Notes under the pieces: generated by a model | Told to the model about the DNA's origin: nothing | What the model saw: the letters and a program-made list of their open reading frames with translations, nothing else | The model's database searches: none | Made by a program: the position numbers and the translations under genes | Part shown: positions 27,237 through 35,984 of the stretch, piece after piece | How positions within the stretch are numbered: the first letter of the stretch is position 1 | How the letters are laid out: every line of letters begins with the position of its first letter | Assembly (NCBI RefSeq): GCF_001437405.1 | Contig: NZ_JQBY01000007.1 | Span: 1 to 64,000, forward strand | Reading direction: 5' to 3' | DNA: 64,000 nucleotides | From: Pediococcus ethanolidurans | Lineage (GTDB): Bacteria > Bacillota > Bacilli > Lactobacillales > Lactobacillaceae

Positions 27237-27635
27237 ATGGTTGAATCTATCAATACAAAAGTAGACTTAGTAATAAAGGGAACATCATACATTGGTCTGG
27301 GACGTTATGGTCAGATTATGATTGGTGATAAGGGATTTGAATTTTATAGTGATCACAATGTGAAGGATTATGTTCAAATTCCATGGAGTGAAGTTAGTTA
27401 TGTGGCAGCTTCAGTTATGTTTAAGGGCAAGTGGATTCCTCGCTTTGCGATTTTTACGAAGTCAAACGGACACTACACTTTTGCGGCAAGAGATGCCAAA
27501 AAAACTTTACGAGCCATTCGGGTTTACGTAGATCCTAAAAATATGGTTCGTTCTTTAACCTTTTTCCAAGTTCTCAGACGAGGCTCACGAAATATTTTCA
27601 AAAAACTTAAAGCAAAGGTTGGACGACATAGTTAA
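27237..27635 (+). CDS. manO: DUF956 family protein (ManO-like), first copy
   Basis: 132-residue small protein of the DUF956 family, usually encoded as the fourth gene of mannose PTS operons in lactic acid bacteria. The N-terminal ESINTKVDLVIKG, then GDKGFEFYSDHN, IPWSEVSYVAAS and TFAARDAKK are shared with the next gene. There are no membrane segments, and the C-terminus is strongly basic (NIFKKLKAKVGRH). A GAATGGAG site precedes the ATG. Its function is unknown. It is separated from manZ by a terminator and the MITE-like element, so it probably has its own promoter (TATAAT at 27198-27203 is plausible). Confidence 0.85.
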   Translation: MVESINTKVDLVIKGTSYIGLGRYGQIMIGDKGFEFYSDHNVKDYVQIPWSEVSYVAASVMFKGKWIPRFAIFTKSNGHYTFAARDAKKTLRAIRVYVDPKNMVRSLTFFQVLRRGSRNIFKKLKAKVGRHS

Positions 27636-27664
27636 TTCAAACAATTTAGAGGAATTATAAATTA

Positions 27665-28036
27665 ATGACAGAGTCTATAAATACGAAAATTGATTTAAAA
27701 GTTAAAGCAACACTAGACGCAGGTGCGTCTCAAAAGGGCAAAATTGTAATTGGTGATAAGGGATTCGAGTTTATTAATAATCAAAAAAATCGTTATTTTG
27801 TCACTTTACCTTGGAATGAAATTGACCATGTTGGAGCCACACGAGGAATTCGAAAAGGGCATATTACTCATTTTACAGTTTACACGAAACGTCATATTGG
27901 CTATGTATTTACTGCAAGAGATTCTAAAAGAATATTTGAAGAGATACGTCCACACGTTGGTGCTAAGAATTTAGTTTATGAGAAGGATATGTTTGATCGT
28001 CTCCGTCATAGTTTTGAAGATTTGACTAAAAAATAA
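27665..28036 (+). CDS. DUF956 family protein (ManO-like), second copy
   Basis: 123-residue paralogue of the preceding gene. Shared blocks are ESINTKIDLKVKA, GDKGFEFINNQ, LPWNEIDHVGA and FTARDSKR. It starts 29 bp after the first copy with an AGAGGAAT site and forms one transcript with it and with the EIIA/EIIB genes that follow. The two copies are clearly diverged, so the duplication is not recent. Function is unknown beyond the link to mannose PTS. Confidence 0.83.
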   Translation: MTESINTKIDLKVKATLDAGASQKGKIVIGDKGFEFINNQKNRYFVTLPWNEIDHVGATRGIRKGHITHFTVYTKRHIGYVFTARDSKRIFEEIRPHVGAKNLVYEKDMFDRLRHSFEDLTKK

Positions 28037-28064
28037 GAAATTGGTTTTGAGGAGGAGCAGCAAA

Positions 28065-28478
28065 ATGATTGCGTACATTGTGGCGAGTCATGGTGAATTT
28101 TCGGAAAGTATCTTGGAAGCATCCTGGGAACTTTTTGGTAAACAAGAAAAAGTGGTTTCAGTAACACTGAAACCTGAAGAAGATCCTAAGGACTTGTTGG
28201 CTGATTATCAAACTGCATTGAAAAAATTTGACGAAAATGACCAAGTCATCTTTTTAGTTGATTTATTTGGTGGAACACCATTTAATGTGGCAGCTCAAAT
28301 TGTTGTTAAACATTCTGAACAAATGGCACTGGTTGCAGGATTAAATTTAGCTATGTTGGGTGAGGCGTATGTGGTACGTGATCAACCTTTGACGGATGCC
28401 GTGTTTCGGTTAGAACAAAGTGCAAAGTCTGCGGTTCGTCATTTACAGGTACCAGATGAAGTCAAAGGAGACGACTAG
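28065..28478 (+). CDS. Stand-alone mannose-class PTS EIIA protein
   Basis: 137-residue EIIA-Man domain protein with the phosphorylatable His in YIVASHGEFSESIL and VDLFGGTPFN near residue 65. The frame extends up to 28041, but the ATG at 28065 has GAGGAGG at ideal spacing. It is related to the EIIA part of manX but separate from EIIB. No EIIC or EIID gene follows. With the next gene it could be a soluble phosphorelay that reports to the LevR-type activator or that serves the manYZ permease. Confidence 0.9.
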   Translation: MIAYIVASHGEFSESILEASWELFGKQEKVVSVTLKPEEDPKDLLADYQTALKKFDENDQVIFLVDLFGGTPFNVAAQIVVKHSEQMALVAGLNLAMLGEAYVVRDQPLTDAVFRLEQSAKSAVRHLQVPDEVKGDD

Positions 28479-28480
28479 TT

Positions 28481-28981
28481 TTGACAATGAAGATTTGTTT
28501 AGCTAGAGTGGATAGTCGCTTACTTCATGGTCAAATAGCAACCGGTTGGGCAAAAAGTGTCAAACCAAATCGGATATTAGTGGTTTCAGATAATGTTGCT
28601 AATGATGAATTACGAAAAATGTTAATCGTTCAGGCTGCTCCAATGGGTGTTAATACTAATGTCATTACCATTGATAAGATGCTACGAATATATAGAGATC
28701 CGCGCTTTGACTCCTTTAAAGTGCTTTTGTTAACCGAAAACGTACAGGATATGTTGCGACTAGTGCGTGGTGGGATGAATTTTCAAGATTTAGGAATTGA
28801 TATTGGTAGTTTGGCGTTTTCTGAAGGAATGACCATGTTAAACGATTCGATTGCGGTTGGTACTGATGAAATTAAAGCAATTCGGGCATTACATGACTCT
28901 GGCTTACAGATATTTGCACAGAAAATTCCCAATGATGGTAAGAAGGATATTATGACAATGTTGGAGAAAAATAAGCTCTAA
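28481..28981 (+). CDS. Stand-alone mannose-class PTS EIIB protein
   Basis: About 165 residues with the EIIB-Man signature and active His, ARVDSRLLHGQIATGW. The TTG at 28481 lies exactly 10 bp after GGAG; an ATG at 28487 is the alternative. It is 2 bp from the EIIA stop codon, so the two are coupled. Compared with the EIIB half of manX it retains VVSDNVANDELRKMLI. A terminator follows at once, so there are no membrane components in this operon. Confidence 0.9.
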   Translation: MTMKICLARVDSRLLHGQIATGWAKSVKPNRILVVSDNVANDELRKMLIVQAAPMGVNTNVITIDKMLRIYRDPRFDSFKVLLLTENVQDMLRLVRGGMNFQDLGIDIGSLAFSEGMTMLNDSIAVGTDEIKAIRALHDSGLQIFAQKIPNDGKKDIMTMLEKNKL

Positions 28982-29011
28982 CCAAAGTAAGTAATCTTTT
29001 TAAAAGTAACA

Positions 29012-29040
29012 AGGCTGGGGAAAACTCCCAGTCTTTTTCT
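29012..29040 (+). terminator. Terminator after the EIIA/EIIB pair
   Basis: The stem GGCTGGGG / CTCCCAGTC around AAAA is followed by TTTTTCTG. Confidence 0.8.
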
Positions 29041-29312
29041 GTTTCCGAACTTTAATAGCTGAAATCAGAGCAAAAAGGCTAATTTTTTCGTTTAGGTACG
29101 AAAACCAAACGACTCAAAGAACGGACCATTCGATTGCCTAGGTTTATCGTCTTAGCGATTCGTAGTATGCGCGAAGTCAAACCACCTTTTTCCCACTCTC
29201 CTAAAAGCTAATTTATTATAAAGATTTTAATTAGAGTAACTCCAAATTACCCAAGCAAGAAAAAGATTGGTAAAATAGAGAAAATAGATTTAAGTGAGGA
29301 TGTGCCAAAACG
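29041..29312. other. Intergenic region with a possible structured repeat
   Basis: No gene is seen. Between about 29080 and 29215 there are several small inverted repeats, for example CGTTTAGGT / AACCAAACG at 29089-29112 and ATCGTCTTAGCGAT. The left edge TTAATAGCT resembles the flank of the MITE-like element at 26824, but the rest does not obviously match. It may be an intergenic repeat or untranslated leader of fabH. Confidence 0.35.
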
Positions 29313-30287
29313 GTGAATATTAAAATCGCGGCAACGGGACATTACGTTCCTAAAAGAATTGTCGATAATTTTGAATTAAGTAAAATTATGGATACCAGCG
29401 ATGACTGGATTCAATCTCATACAGGAATTAAGACTCGCCATTTTGCTATGAATAATGAAAATACGTCTGATTTATGCACTAGGGTTGGTGAACAACTTCT
29501 AGAAAAAAGTGGTTTAAAACCTGAAGAAATTGATCTAATTTTAGTTTCGACAATTACCCCAGACAGTTTAACTCCGGCGACTGCATGTATTGTGCAAGAT
29601 AAATTAGGAGCAACCAATGCATTTGCAATGGATATCTCAGCAGCTTGTGCAGGTTTTATATTTGGTCTAAGCACAGCTGAAAAATTTTTACGTTCGGGTC
29701 GCTATCATAATGCTTTAGTAATTAGCGGTGAAACGAATTCCAAAATGATGGATTTTACAGATCGAACTTCTGCCGTCTTCTTTGGCGACGGAGCTGGTGG
29801 TGCGCTTTTAGAAACAACTGAAAATACTAACGAAGAGTTTTTTATTGATGAAAAGTTACAGAGTGTAGGTAGTCAACATCAAACTATTCATAGTGGTAGA
29901 ATCGCACCGATTACAAAAATTGCAGGCACTAATTATCCAAAACTCGATGCGTTTTATCAAGATGGTCGTGCCGTATTTGCGTTTGCCACTGAGACGGTGC
30001 CCGTTCAAATGCGTCAAATTTTAAATAGAAATCATGTAAATGTAAATTCACTTGATGCAATTATTTGTCATCAAGCAAACTTACGAATTATTGAGAAAAT
30101 CAGTGCCGCATTGGCAGTCCCAATGACTAAATTTCCAACGAATGTTACTACCTTTGGCAACACATCATCTGCGGGCATTCCCATGGCATTAGATCAACTA
30201 CAACGTGATACGCATCGACCCCAAAAGGTTCTATTAACGGGATTTGGTGCTGGATTGGACTATGGTAGTATGCTGATTAATTTCTAA
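29313..30287 (+). CDS. fabH: Beta-ketoacyl-ACP synthase III (FabH)
   Basis: Condenses acetyl-CoA with malonyl-ACP to start fatty-acid synthesis. The catalytic triad is visible: Cys in DISAACAGFIFGL, His in ICHQANLRI and Asn in FGNTSSAG. The 324-residue length is normal. The start is GTG at 29313 with GTGAGGAT upstream. Unlike the large FASII clusters of most lactobacilli, it is followed directly by accB, accC, accD and accA, and no acpP, fabD, fabF, fabG or fabZ is seen. Confidence 0.94.
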   Translation: MNIKIAATGHYVPKRIVDNFELSKIMDTSDDWIQSHTGIKTRHFAMNNENTSDLCTRVGEQLLEKSGLKPEEIDLILVSTITPDSLTPATACIVQDKLGATNAFAMDISAACAGFIFGLSTAEKFLRSGRYHNALVISGETNSKMMDFTDRTSAVFFGDGAGGALLETTENTNEEFFIDEKLQSVGSQHQTIHSGRIAPITKIAGTNYPKLDAFYQDGRAVFAFATETVPVQMRQILNRNHVNVNSLDAIICHQANLRIIEKISAALAVPMTKFPTNVTTFGNTSSAGIPMALDQLQRDTHRPQKVLLTGFGAGLDYGSMLINF

Positions 30288-30303
30288 GGAGGAGTTGTCA
30301 AAA

Positions 30304-30696
30304 TTGAATTTAGAAGACGTCAATAAATTGTTAGATAAATTAGAGCAACTTGATTTTGATGAGGTTGATTTAGAATTCGACCAGGCTAGAATTCATGTTA
30401 AAAAAAGGGCAAATAATACTTCACAACACGAAATTACCTTTGATTCCGATCAAAAACAAACTGAAGCTGACGTATTTATGGTCAAAAGTCCGATGGTTGG
30501 TGTAGCTCATTTAGAAGCCAGTCTAAAAAAAGGACAAAGAGTACACGCAGGCGATGTGGTGGCACAAATTGAAAGTATGAAGTTGTTTAATGATGTGACA
30601 ACGTTGTATGGTGGTGTCATCAATCAGATAAAGGTCAAAGATGGCGAATCCGTCGAATTTGATCAACCGTTATTATCGATTAAAAAGGATAAGTAA
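30304..30696 (+). CDS. accB: Biotin carboxyl carrier protein of acetyl-CoA carboxylase
   Basis: Carries biotin for acetyl-CoA carboxylase. The C-terminal biotinyl domain has the lysine in IESMKLFND, and the N-terminal half is a short charged segment. The TTG at 30295 abuts the AAGGAGGAG site, whereas the TTG at 30304 is 9 bp away and gives about 130 residues, so I chose the latter. This is short for the family, mainly through a reduced linker. It overlaps neither neighbour, and accC starts 1 bp after its stop codon. Confidence 0.9.
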   Translation: MNLEDVNKLLDKLEQLDFDEVDLEFDQARIHVKKRANNTSQHEITFDSDQKQTEADVFMVKSPMVGVAHLEASLKKGQRVHAGDVVAQIESMKLFNDVTTLYGGVINQIKVKDGESVEFDQPLLSIKKDK

Positions 30697-30697
30697 A

Positions 30698-32041
30698 ATG
30701 TTCAAGAAAATTCTAATTGCCAACCGTGGTGAAATTGCGATTCGAATCATTAGGGCTTGTCAGCAGTTGAAAATTGCTACTGTGGCTGTTTATTCAACAG
30801 CAGATCGGCAGGCTCTTTTTGTGCAACTTGCTGATGAAGCAGTTTGTATTGGTCCAGCCAGCGCAAAGAATTCTTATTTGAATCGAGAGGCCATTTTAAT
30901 GGCAGGCATCAATACAAATGCAGATGCCATTCATCCAGGCTATGGTTTTTTATCTGAAGATGAATTATTTGCGCAAATGTGTGAGGAATGCGGCATGACT
31001 TGGATTGGTCCTCAAGCAAGTTTGATTCATGACTTTTCTGATAAAACGAATTCTCGAAAAATTGCCAAAAAACTGGGCTTGCCAATTATACCTGGTACGG
31101 GGATGATTACGAGTGAACCGCAATTATATGATCAGGCAAATAAGCTTGGTTATCCAGTGTTGCTAAAAGCCAGTCACGGTGGCGGTGGTAAAGGTATTCG
31201 GATGGCTAGTTCTGCTAAAGACCTGTTTGTAAAATATGAAACGGTAAAAGAAGAGGCAGGATCATCTTTTTTGGATGGCTCGATTTATTTAGAACGTGAT
31301 TTTGAGGCGGCTCGTCATATTGAAGTTCAGGTGTTGGGGATGCCAGAAAAATTACTTATTTTAGGTGATCGTGATTGTAGTTTACAAAAACATCGTCAAA
31401 AAGTTATTGAAGAAAGTAATGCCAGCATTCTGACACAAGCGGAACGTCAACACCTTTATAAATTGGTGCATCAGTTATTGGATGGAGCAAATTATCAAAG
31501 TTTAGGAACGGTTGAGTTCTTGTTTGTGCAGCATCAGTTTTACTTTCTGGAAATGAATACGCGTCTGCAAGTGGAACATGGTATTACTGAAGAAACTAGT
31601 GGGGTTGATATTGTTCAGGCGCAAATCAAGGTAGCAGCACATGAGTCATTTGAGTTACCAAATTTGAATTTTCAGGGGCATGCAATTGAATGTCGGTTGA
31701 ACGCTGAAAATGACATGACAGCACATTTGTTTGAAACGGGAAAATTAACTGAATTTACAATGCCAACTGGAATTCGTGTCGATACAGGTCTGCAAAGTGG
31801 TGATGTGTTAACTCCATTTTATGATCGCCTATTGGCAAAAATTATTGTGCATGGAACTGATCGAACGATGACCGTTAAAAAAATGCAGGATGCGCTAGCT
31901 CAAATAAAGGTTAGTGGAATTGGCACAAATTTGAAACAATTAAAACAAATTATCAGTAGTGAACAATTTATTAAGGATCATTATTATATTCATTCGGTCG
32001 GAAAAATGATGGAGGAATCAACTCATGAGTCATTTGCCTGA
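30698..32041 (+). CDS. accC: Biotin carboxylase subunit of acetyl-CoA carboxylase
   Basis: ATP-grasp enzyme that carboxylates biotin on AccB. The N-terminus is MFKKILIANRGEIAIRI. Other marks are ATP-binding HGGGGKGIRMA near residue 165, EMNTRLQVEHGITEE near residue 285 and a C-terminal barrel. At 447 residues it is a normal stand-alone subunit. The frame is open further upstream, overlapping accB, but the ATG at 30698 gives the conserved start. Its end overlaps accD by 17 bp. Confidence 0.94.
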   Translation: MFKKILIANRGEIAIRIIRACQQLKIATVAVYSTADRQALFVQLADEAVCIGPASAKNSYLNREAILMAGINTNADAIHPGYGFLSEDELFAQMCEECGMTWIGPQASLIHDFSDKTNSRKIAKKLGLPIIPGTGMITSEPQLYDQANKLGYPVLLKASHGGGGKGIRMASSAKDLFVKYETVKEEAGSSFLDGSIYLERDFEAARHIEVQVLGMPEKLLILGDRDCSLQKHRQKVIEESNASILTQAERQHLYKLVHQLLDGANYQSLGTVEFLFVQHQFYFLEMNTRLQVEHGITEETSGVDIVQAQIKVAAHESFELPNLNFQGHAIECRLNAENDMTAHLFETGKLTEFTMPTGIRVDTGLQSGDVLTPFYDRLLAKIIVHGTDRTMTVKKMQDALAQIKVSGIGTNLKQLKQIISSEQFIKDHYYIHSVGKMMEESTHESFA

Positions 32042-32813
32042 AAAAAATAGCTGGCAAATTTGTCAGCACTGTGGAAAACATGTTCATGACTTGCAGTGGG
32101 CACCGTATTTTCGGTGTCCTTTTTGTCAAAATTTGCAGCGCTTATCAAATGAACAACGTTTGAAAGTTACGGTAGACGCTGATAGTTGGCATGAAATTAG
32201 ATTAAATGCACAAACCACTAATTTTTTGGATTTTCCCAATTACTCTGCAAAACTGCATGAAGCACAAAATAAGACGCATCATGGAGAAGCTATTCAAATT
32301 GGAACGGCCAAAATCAACACGTTCCCGGTTGCATTAGGCATAATGGATAGTCATTTTATGATGGGAACTTTGAATACAACGGTGGGCACAGCAATTAGAC
32401 AGATTATGCAAATTGCTAAAACTCAAAAACTACCGCTAATTCTTTTCATTGCTTCTGGTGGGGCACGGATGCAAGAAGGGATCTTTTCTCTATTACAAAT
32501 GAATACAATTTTAAATCAATGGACGGAATTTGAAAACGACAGACAGTTAGTGATTAATGTTTTGACAGATCCAACTATGGGTGGTGTTTCTGCCAGTTTT
32601 GGATTTAAATCTGATTACGTGTTAGCAGAGGATCACGCACAAATTGGTTTTGCGGGGAAACGGGTGATTGAGCAAACCACGCATGAAGAATTGCCTGATA
32701 AGTTTCAAACGGCAGAGGATTTGCTTACCCATGGATTGATTGACGAAGTGGTCAAAAGAGAACAGATGCGAACTAAATTAACGACCCTTTTACGTCTACA
32801 TAGTGGAGGCTAA
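32025..32813 (+). CDS. accD: Acetyl-CoA carboxylase carboxyltransferase subunit beta
   Basis: Forms the carboxyltransferase with AccA, making malonyl-CoA. The N-terminal zinc ribbon has CQHCGKH and CPFCQ. The crotonase-like fold includes FIASGGARMQEG and TDPTMGGVSASFG. At 262 residues it is slightly shorter than typical AccD. An AGGA-containing site lies inside the end of accC, indicating translational coupling. Confidence 0.94.
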   Translation: MSHLPEKNSWQICQHCGKHVHDLQWAPYFRCPFCQNLQRLSNEQRLKVTVDADSWHEIRLNAQTTNFLDFPNYSAKLHEAQNKTHHGEAIQIGTAKINTFPVALGIMDSHFMMGTLNTTVGTAIRQIMQIAKTQKLPLILFIASGGARMQEGIFSLLQMNTILNQWTEFENDRQLVINVLTDPTMGGVSASFGFKSDYVLAEDHAQIGFAGKRVIEQTTHEELPDKFQTAEDLLTHGLIDEVVKREQMRTKLTTLLRLHSGG

Positions 32814-32817
32814 AAAG

Positions 32818-33606
32818 ATGGCTAAAACGTTAGAAGAAAAAATTAAATTAATTCGTTCCCCCAAACGGTTAACGACACAACAGGTAATTAGTCAATTAGT
32901 GACTAATTTTTTTGAGGTTCATGGTGATCGTCAATTGGGTGATGATCCGGCGGTGAGTGCAGGCATTGGTTTATTTCATGCTCGGCCAGTCACGGTTCTG
33001 GGTATTAATCGAGGTACGAATATTCAACAGCGTCGTGAAGTGAATGGTGGTGCTGTTCGTGTGACGGGGTATCGTAAAGCTTTGCGAGTTGTAGAAGCTG
33101 CAGAAAAGTTCAATCGGCCAGTCATTTCTTTACTTAACATGCCTGGTGCAGACGCGAGCGTTTTTTCAGAAGAACATGGACAAAGTGAAGCAATTGCAGA
33201 TCTCATTTTAAAAATGGGTCAATTGACGGTACCTAATGTGGCATTATTTTTGGGTGAAGGTCACAGTGGTGGTGCGTTAGCGTTTAGCAATGTCAATCAA
33301 ATCTTAATGTTAGAGAACGCGTTGTTTTCAGTGGCATCGCCAGAAGCAGTTCAAGCCATTTTAAAAAATCGAAATCAAACGCAGGATGCAAGTGAATTTA
33401 TGCCAATGACGGCACAACAGTTAGAAAAGATCGGCTTAGTAGATAACATTATTTTGGAAACCCCAGCTAATAACTTAATTGAACGAATTGATGTTGCTCT
33501 TAGCAAAGCATTAGATCAGTTGAGAGATTTGGATGCGGCGCAATTAAAAAAACAACGGTTAACCAAGTTTGAAAAATTAATTGAATTTAATAAAAATGAA
33601 CAATAA
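32818..33606 (+). CDS. accA: Acetyl-CoA carboxylase carboxyltransferase subunit alpha
   Basis: Alpha partner of AccD. Marks include FFEVHGDRQLGDDPA near residue 38, the RREVNGGAVRVTGYRKALR block and GEGHSGGALAF. The ATG at 32818 follows GGAGG at a good distance; an upstream GTG at 32803 overlaps accD and is less likely. The length of 262 aa is normal for lactobacilli. It is the last gene of the fabH-accBCDA operon. Confidence 0.94.
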   Translation: MAKTLEEKIKLIRSPKRLTTQQVISQLVTNFFEVHGDRQLGDDPAVSAGIGLFHARPVTVLGINRGTNIQQRREVNGGAVRVTGYRKALRVVEAAEKFNRPVISLLNMPGADASVFSEEHGQSEAIADLILKMGQLTVPNVALFLGEGHSGGALAFSNVNQILMLENALFSVASPEAVQAILKNRNQTQDASEFMPMTAQQLEKIGLVDNIILETPANNLIERIDVALSKALDQLRDLDAAQLKKQRLTKFEKLIEFNKNEQ

Positions 33607-33685
33607 AAAAGAGATTTCTTTGATAAAAGATTACGATTCAGCAGGTGTGTCCTGTTGCATGCTTTCATTTGGAAATCTCTTTTTG
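33605..33685. terminator. Bidirectional terminator between accA and the LCP gene
   Basis: AAAAAAGAGATTTC and GAAATCTCTTTTTG form a 12- to 13-bp outer stem, with an inner AGCAGG/CCTGTT hairpin in the long loop. A/T tracts at both ends serve the convergent transcripts. Confidence 0.75.
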
Positions 33686-33691
33686 TGTAAG

Positions 33692-34810
33692 TTATGGTCC
33701 GGTTGTTGGCGAACCAGTGTTACTGTTTTGATTGACTGTATTGGTTGAGCTAGATGCATTGCTATAGCTTGAAGAAGTAGAGCTAGCAGTTGTACTTGAA
33801 GAACTCTGAGTGGTAGTTGAGCTAGTCGTTGTATCCGAACTTGAACTACTATCAGTTAGTTTTGTTGTATTGGCTAAGCCTAATTCCTTACGAATTTTAT
33901 TTGAAATCTTGCGTCGTTCAGTCATAGAGGCAACTTGGTAAGATAAACCATCAATCGTTTCGCTTTCACCTTCCAAAGTATTAGATTTTATGTGGTGAGA
34001 AGCATTTTTATAACTAAAACGTAAGGCAAGCATATCATTGAAAGTTAAGTTAGTTTTCATGTTCTTTTGAACAGAATTCAAAATACTTTGGAAACGAGTA
34101 ACTGAAGAAATTGTTAAGGCTTTACGAACAACAGCCAAAATAACCTGACGTTGGCGTTTTTGACGACCGTAATCGCCATCAGGATCATCATAGCGCATCC
34201 GGGAATAAGAAAGAGCTTCTTTGCCAGTTAAGTGGGTTTTGACACCTTTTTTAACGTTTGCTGATCCGTATTTAAAGGTTAGTGTTGGGGTAACATCAAC
34301 GCCACCGACAGAATTGACAAGTTCCTTAAGACCACCCATATTCATCACAATATAAAAATCAATTGGAACATCAAGAAGATTTTGAACAGTTTTAATGGAC
34401 TGTGATGCGCCACCAATTGTATATGCAGCATTGATCTTTTGAGTTGTGTTGTTAATTGTAACGGCAGTATCACGAGGAATGCTGGTCATATACGTCGTTT
34501 CTTTTTGAGCGTTTAACGATGCCACGATCATCGTATCACTCAGCCCTTTAGTTTTACGACCAAGGGCACCCGTGTCGGTTCCAAGAATTAAAACATTGAG
34601 CGGATCTTTATTTTTAATCACTTTTGAAACGTTTCGGGCAGTTGGTGTTTTTGTTTTTTGGTAGGCTTGATTGGCAACTTTTTGAGCACTAGTGTACATT
34701 GTATAGGCTTTGACACCACCAGCAATCAACAAAATTAGGGCAACTATGCCAATACTCCACCAGATCTTTTTGTGGGATTTTTTGGCACTTTTCATGTGTT
34801 TCTCACTCAC
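33692..34810 (-). CDS. LytR-CpsA-Psr (LCP) family cell-wall ligase
   Basis: Membrane-anchored phosphotransferase that attaches teichoic acid or other glycopolymers to peptidoglycan outside the cell. It has a short cytoplasmic basic N-terminus, one membrane helix (about 16-36) and the LCP domain (about 65-300) with LILGTDTG, LSDTMIVASL, SIPRDTAV, and YSRMRYDDPDGDYGR. A Ser/Thr-rich C-terminal tail of about 50 residues is low-complexity, as often seen in wall-exposed proteins. The GTG at 34810 lies 9 bp after GAGG; an ATG five codons on is the alternative. It is a monocistronic gene convergent with accA. Confidence 0.92.
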   Translation of the reverse strand: MSEKHMKSAKKSHKKIWWSIGIVALILLIAGGVKAYTMYTSAQKVANQAYQKTKTPTARNVSKVIKNKDPLNVLILGTDTGALGRKTKGLSDTMIVASLNAQKETTYMTSIPRDTAVTINNTTQKINAAYTIGGASQSIKTVQNLLDVPIDFYIVMNMGGLKELVNSVGGVDVTPTLTFKYGSANVKKGVKTHLTGKEALSYSRMRYDDPDGDYGRQKRQRQVILAVVRKALTISSVTRFQSILNSVQKNMKTNLTFNDMLALRFSYKNASHHIKSNTLEGESETIDGLSYQVASMTERRKISNKIRKELGLANTTKLTDSSSSSDTTTSSTTTQSSSSTTASSTSSSYSNASSSTNTVNQNSNTGSPTTGP

Positions 34811-35012
34811 TAAGGTGAACCTCTTTTCAATTATTAAATTTTAAAATTAAAACGTTTTCCCCGCGCTTACATCATATTTCAACGGCCTTTTTATGAAAAT
34901 GGTCTATGAAAATATGCTATACTAATCATTGTTGCATTTATCATACACCATCTAGGGAAGGGATAAAATCACAATTTTTATACATAGTATTCAAGGCGTT
35001 ATTATCATTATT

Positions 35013-35921
35013 GTGATGATTGCCATTGGATATATTCTGTCTTGGCGAAAGTGGTTTGACGAGAGTTCTTCACGACTAATTGCCAAATTAGTGACTCAAA
35101 TTGCTTTACCTGCCTATATGATTAGCACGATTACTCATGATTTTACTGCAAAAAAGCTGCTAAGTACACTACCAGATTTAAGATTTCCTGTTTTATCCAT
35201 GTTAATTTTATTTGCGTTAGCGGCAGTTTTATATCGAGTGATGCAAATTAAGGAACAACACCGGGGATTATTTGAATCAATGTTTCTAAATTCTAACACT
35301 GTTTTTATTGGTCTACCGGTCAATATGGCCTTGTTTGGTAATCGAAGTTTGCCATATGTACTAGTTTATTACATGGCAAACACCACCATTTTTTGGACGT
35401 TAGGGGTTTGGTTAATTCAAAGAGACGGGACAACTTCAGAAAAATTCAATTTGAAGACCACTTTGGGTAAAATCTTTTCACCACCATTACTTGGGTTTAT
35501 TGTGGGTGTTTTATTGGTTATTTTCCATATTCAACTTCCACAATTTGTATTGACTGATTGTCAGTATATTGGTGGTTTAACAATTCCACTTTCCATGTTT
35601 TTCATTGGAATTGCGATTCAGCGCGCCGGTATTCAAAACGTAACCATTGATCGGGATAGTTTGGGTGTTTTATCAGGGAGATTTATTTTTGCCCCAGTTC
35701 TCATGACACTACTGGTATTACCAATGCCGGTTCCTGTATTAATGAAACAAGTTTTTATTTTGCAATCGGCAATGCCAGTAATGACCAATGCCCCAGTAGT
35801 GGCCAAATTGTATCATGCAGACGAAAAGTATGCAGCAATTATGGTGACCGAAACCACCTTGCTAAGTTTGGCAGTTATTCCATTATTAATGTTATTTGTT
35901 AAATCAGGATTAATTACTTAA
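35013..35921 (+). CDS. AEC (auxin efflux carrier) family transporter
   Basis: Integral membrane carrier with about ten helices, of the AEC family, whose bacterial members include malate transporters and uncharacterised exporters. The coordinates use the first standard start codon (GTG). The open frame continues upstream without a stop and encodes IFIHSIQGVIIII, which looks like the missing front of the first helix. GGGAAGGGA at 34954-34963 lies 10 bp before an in-frame ATT at 34974. So translation may begin at ATT (34974, 315 aa), or the gene has lost its start codon. Substrate unknown. Confidence 0.85.
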   Translation: MMIAIGYILSWRKWFDESSSRLIAKLVTQIALPAYMISTITHDFTAKKLLSTLPDLRFPVLSMLILFALAAVLYRVMQIKEQHRGLFESMFLNSNTVFIGLPVNMALFGNRSLPYVLVYYMANTTIFWTLGVWLIQRDGTTSEKFNLKTTLGKIFSPPLLGFIVGVLLVIFHIQLPQFVLTDCQYIGGLTIPLSMFFIGIAIQRAGIQNVTIDRDSLGVLSGRFIFAPVLMTLLVLPMPVPVLMKQVFILQSAMPVMTNAPVVAKLYHADEKYAAIMVTETTLLSLAVIPLLMLFVKSGLIT

Positions 35922-35984
35922 GTTTTAGCAATATTGTAGGAAAAAGAACGTCAGTTTAAAAATATTTGGGAGATAATAAAGAAA

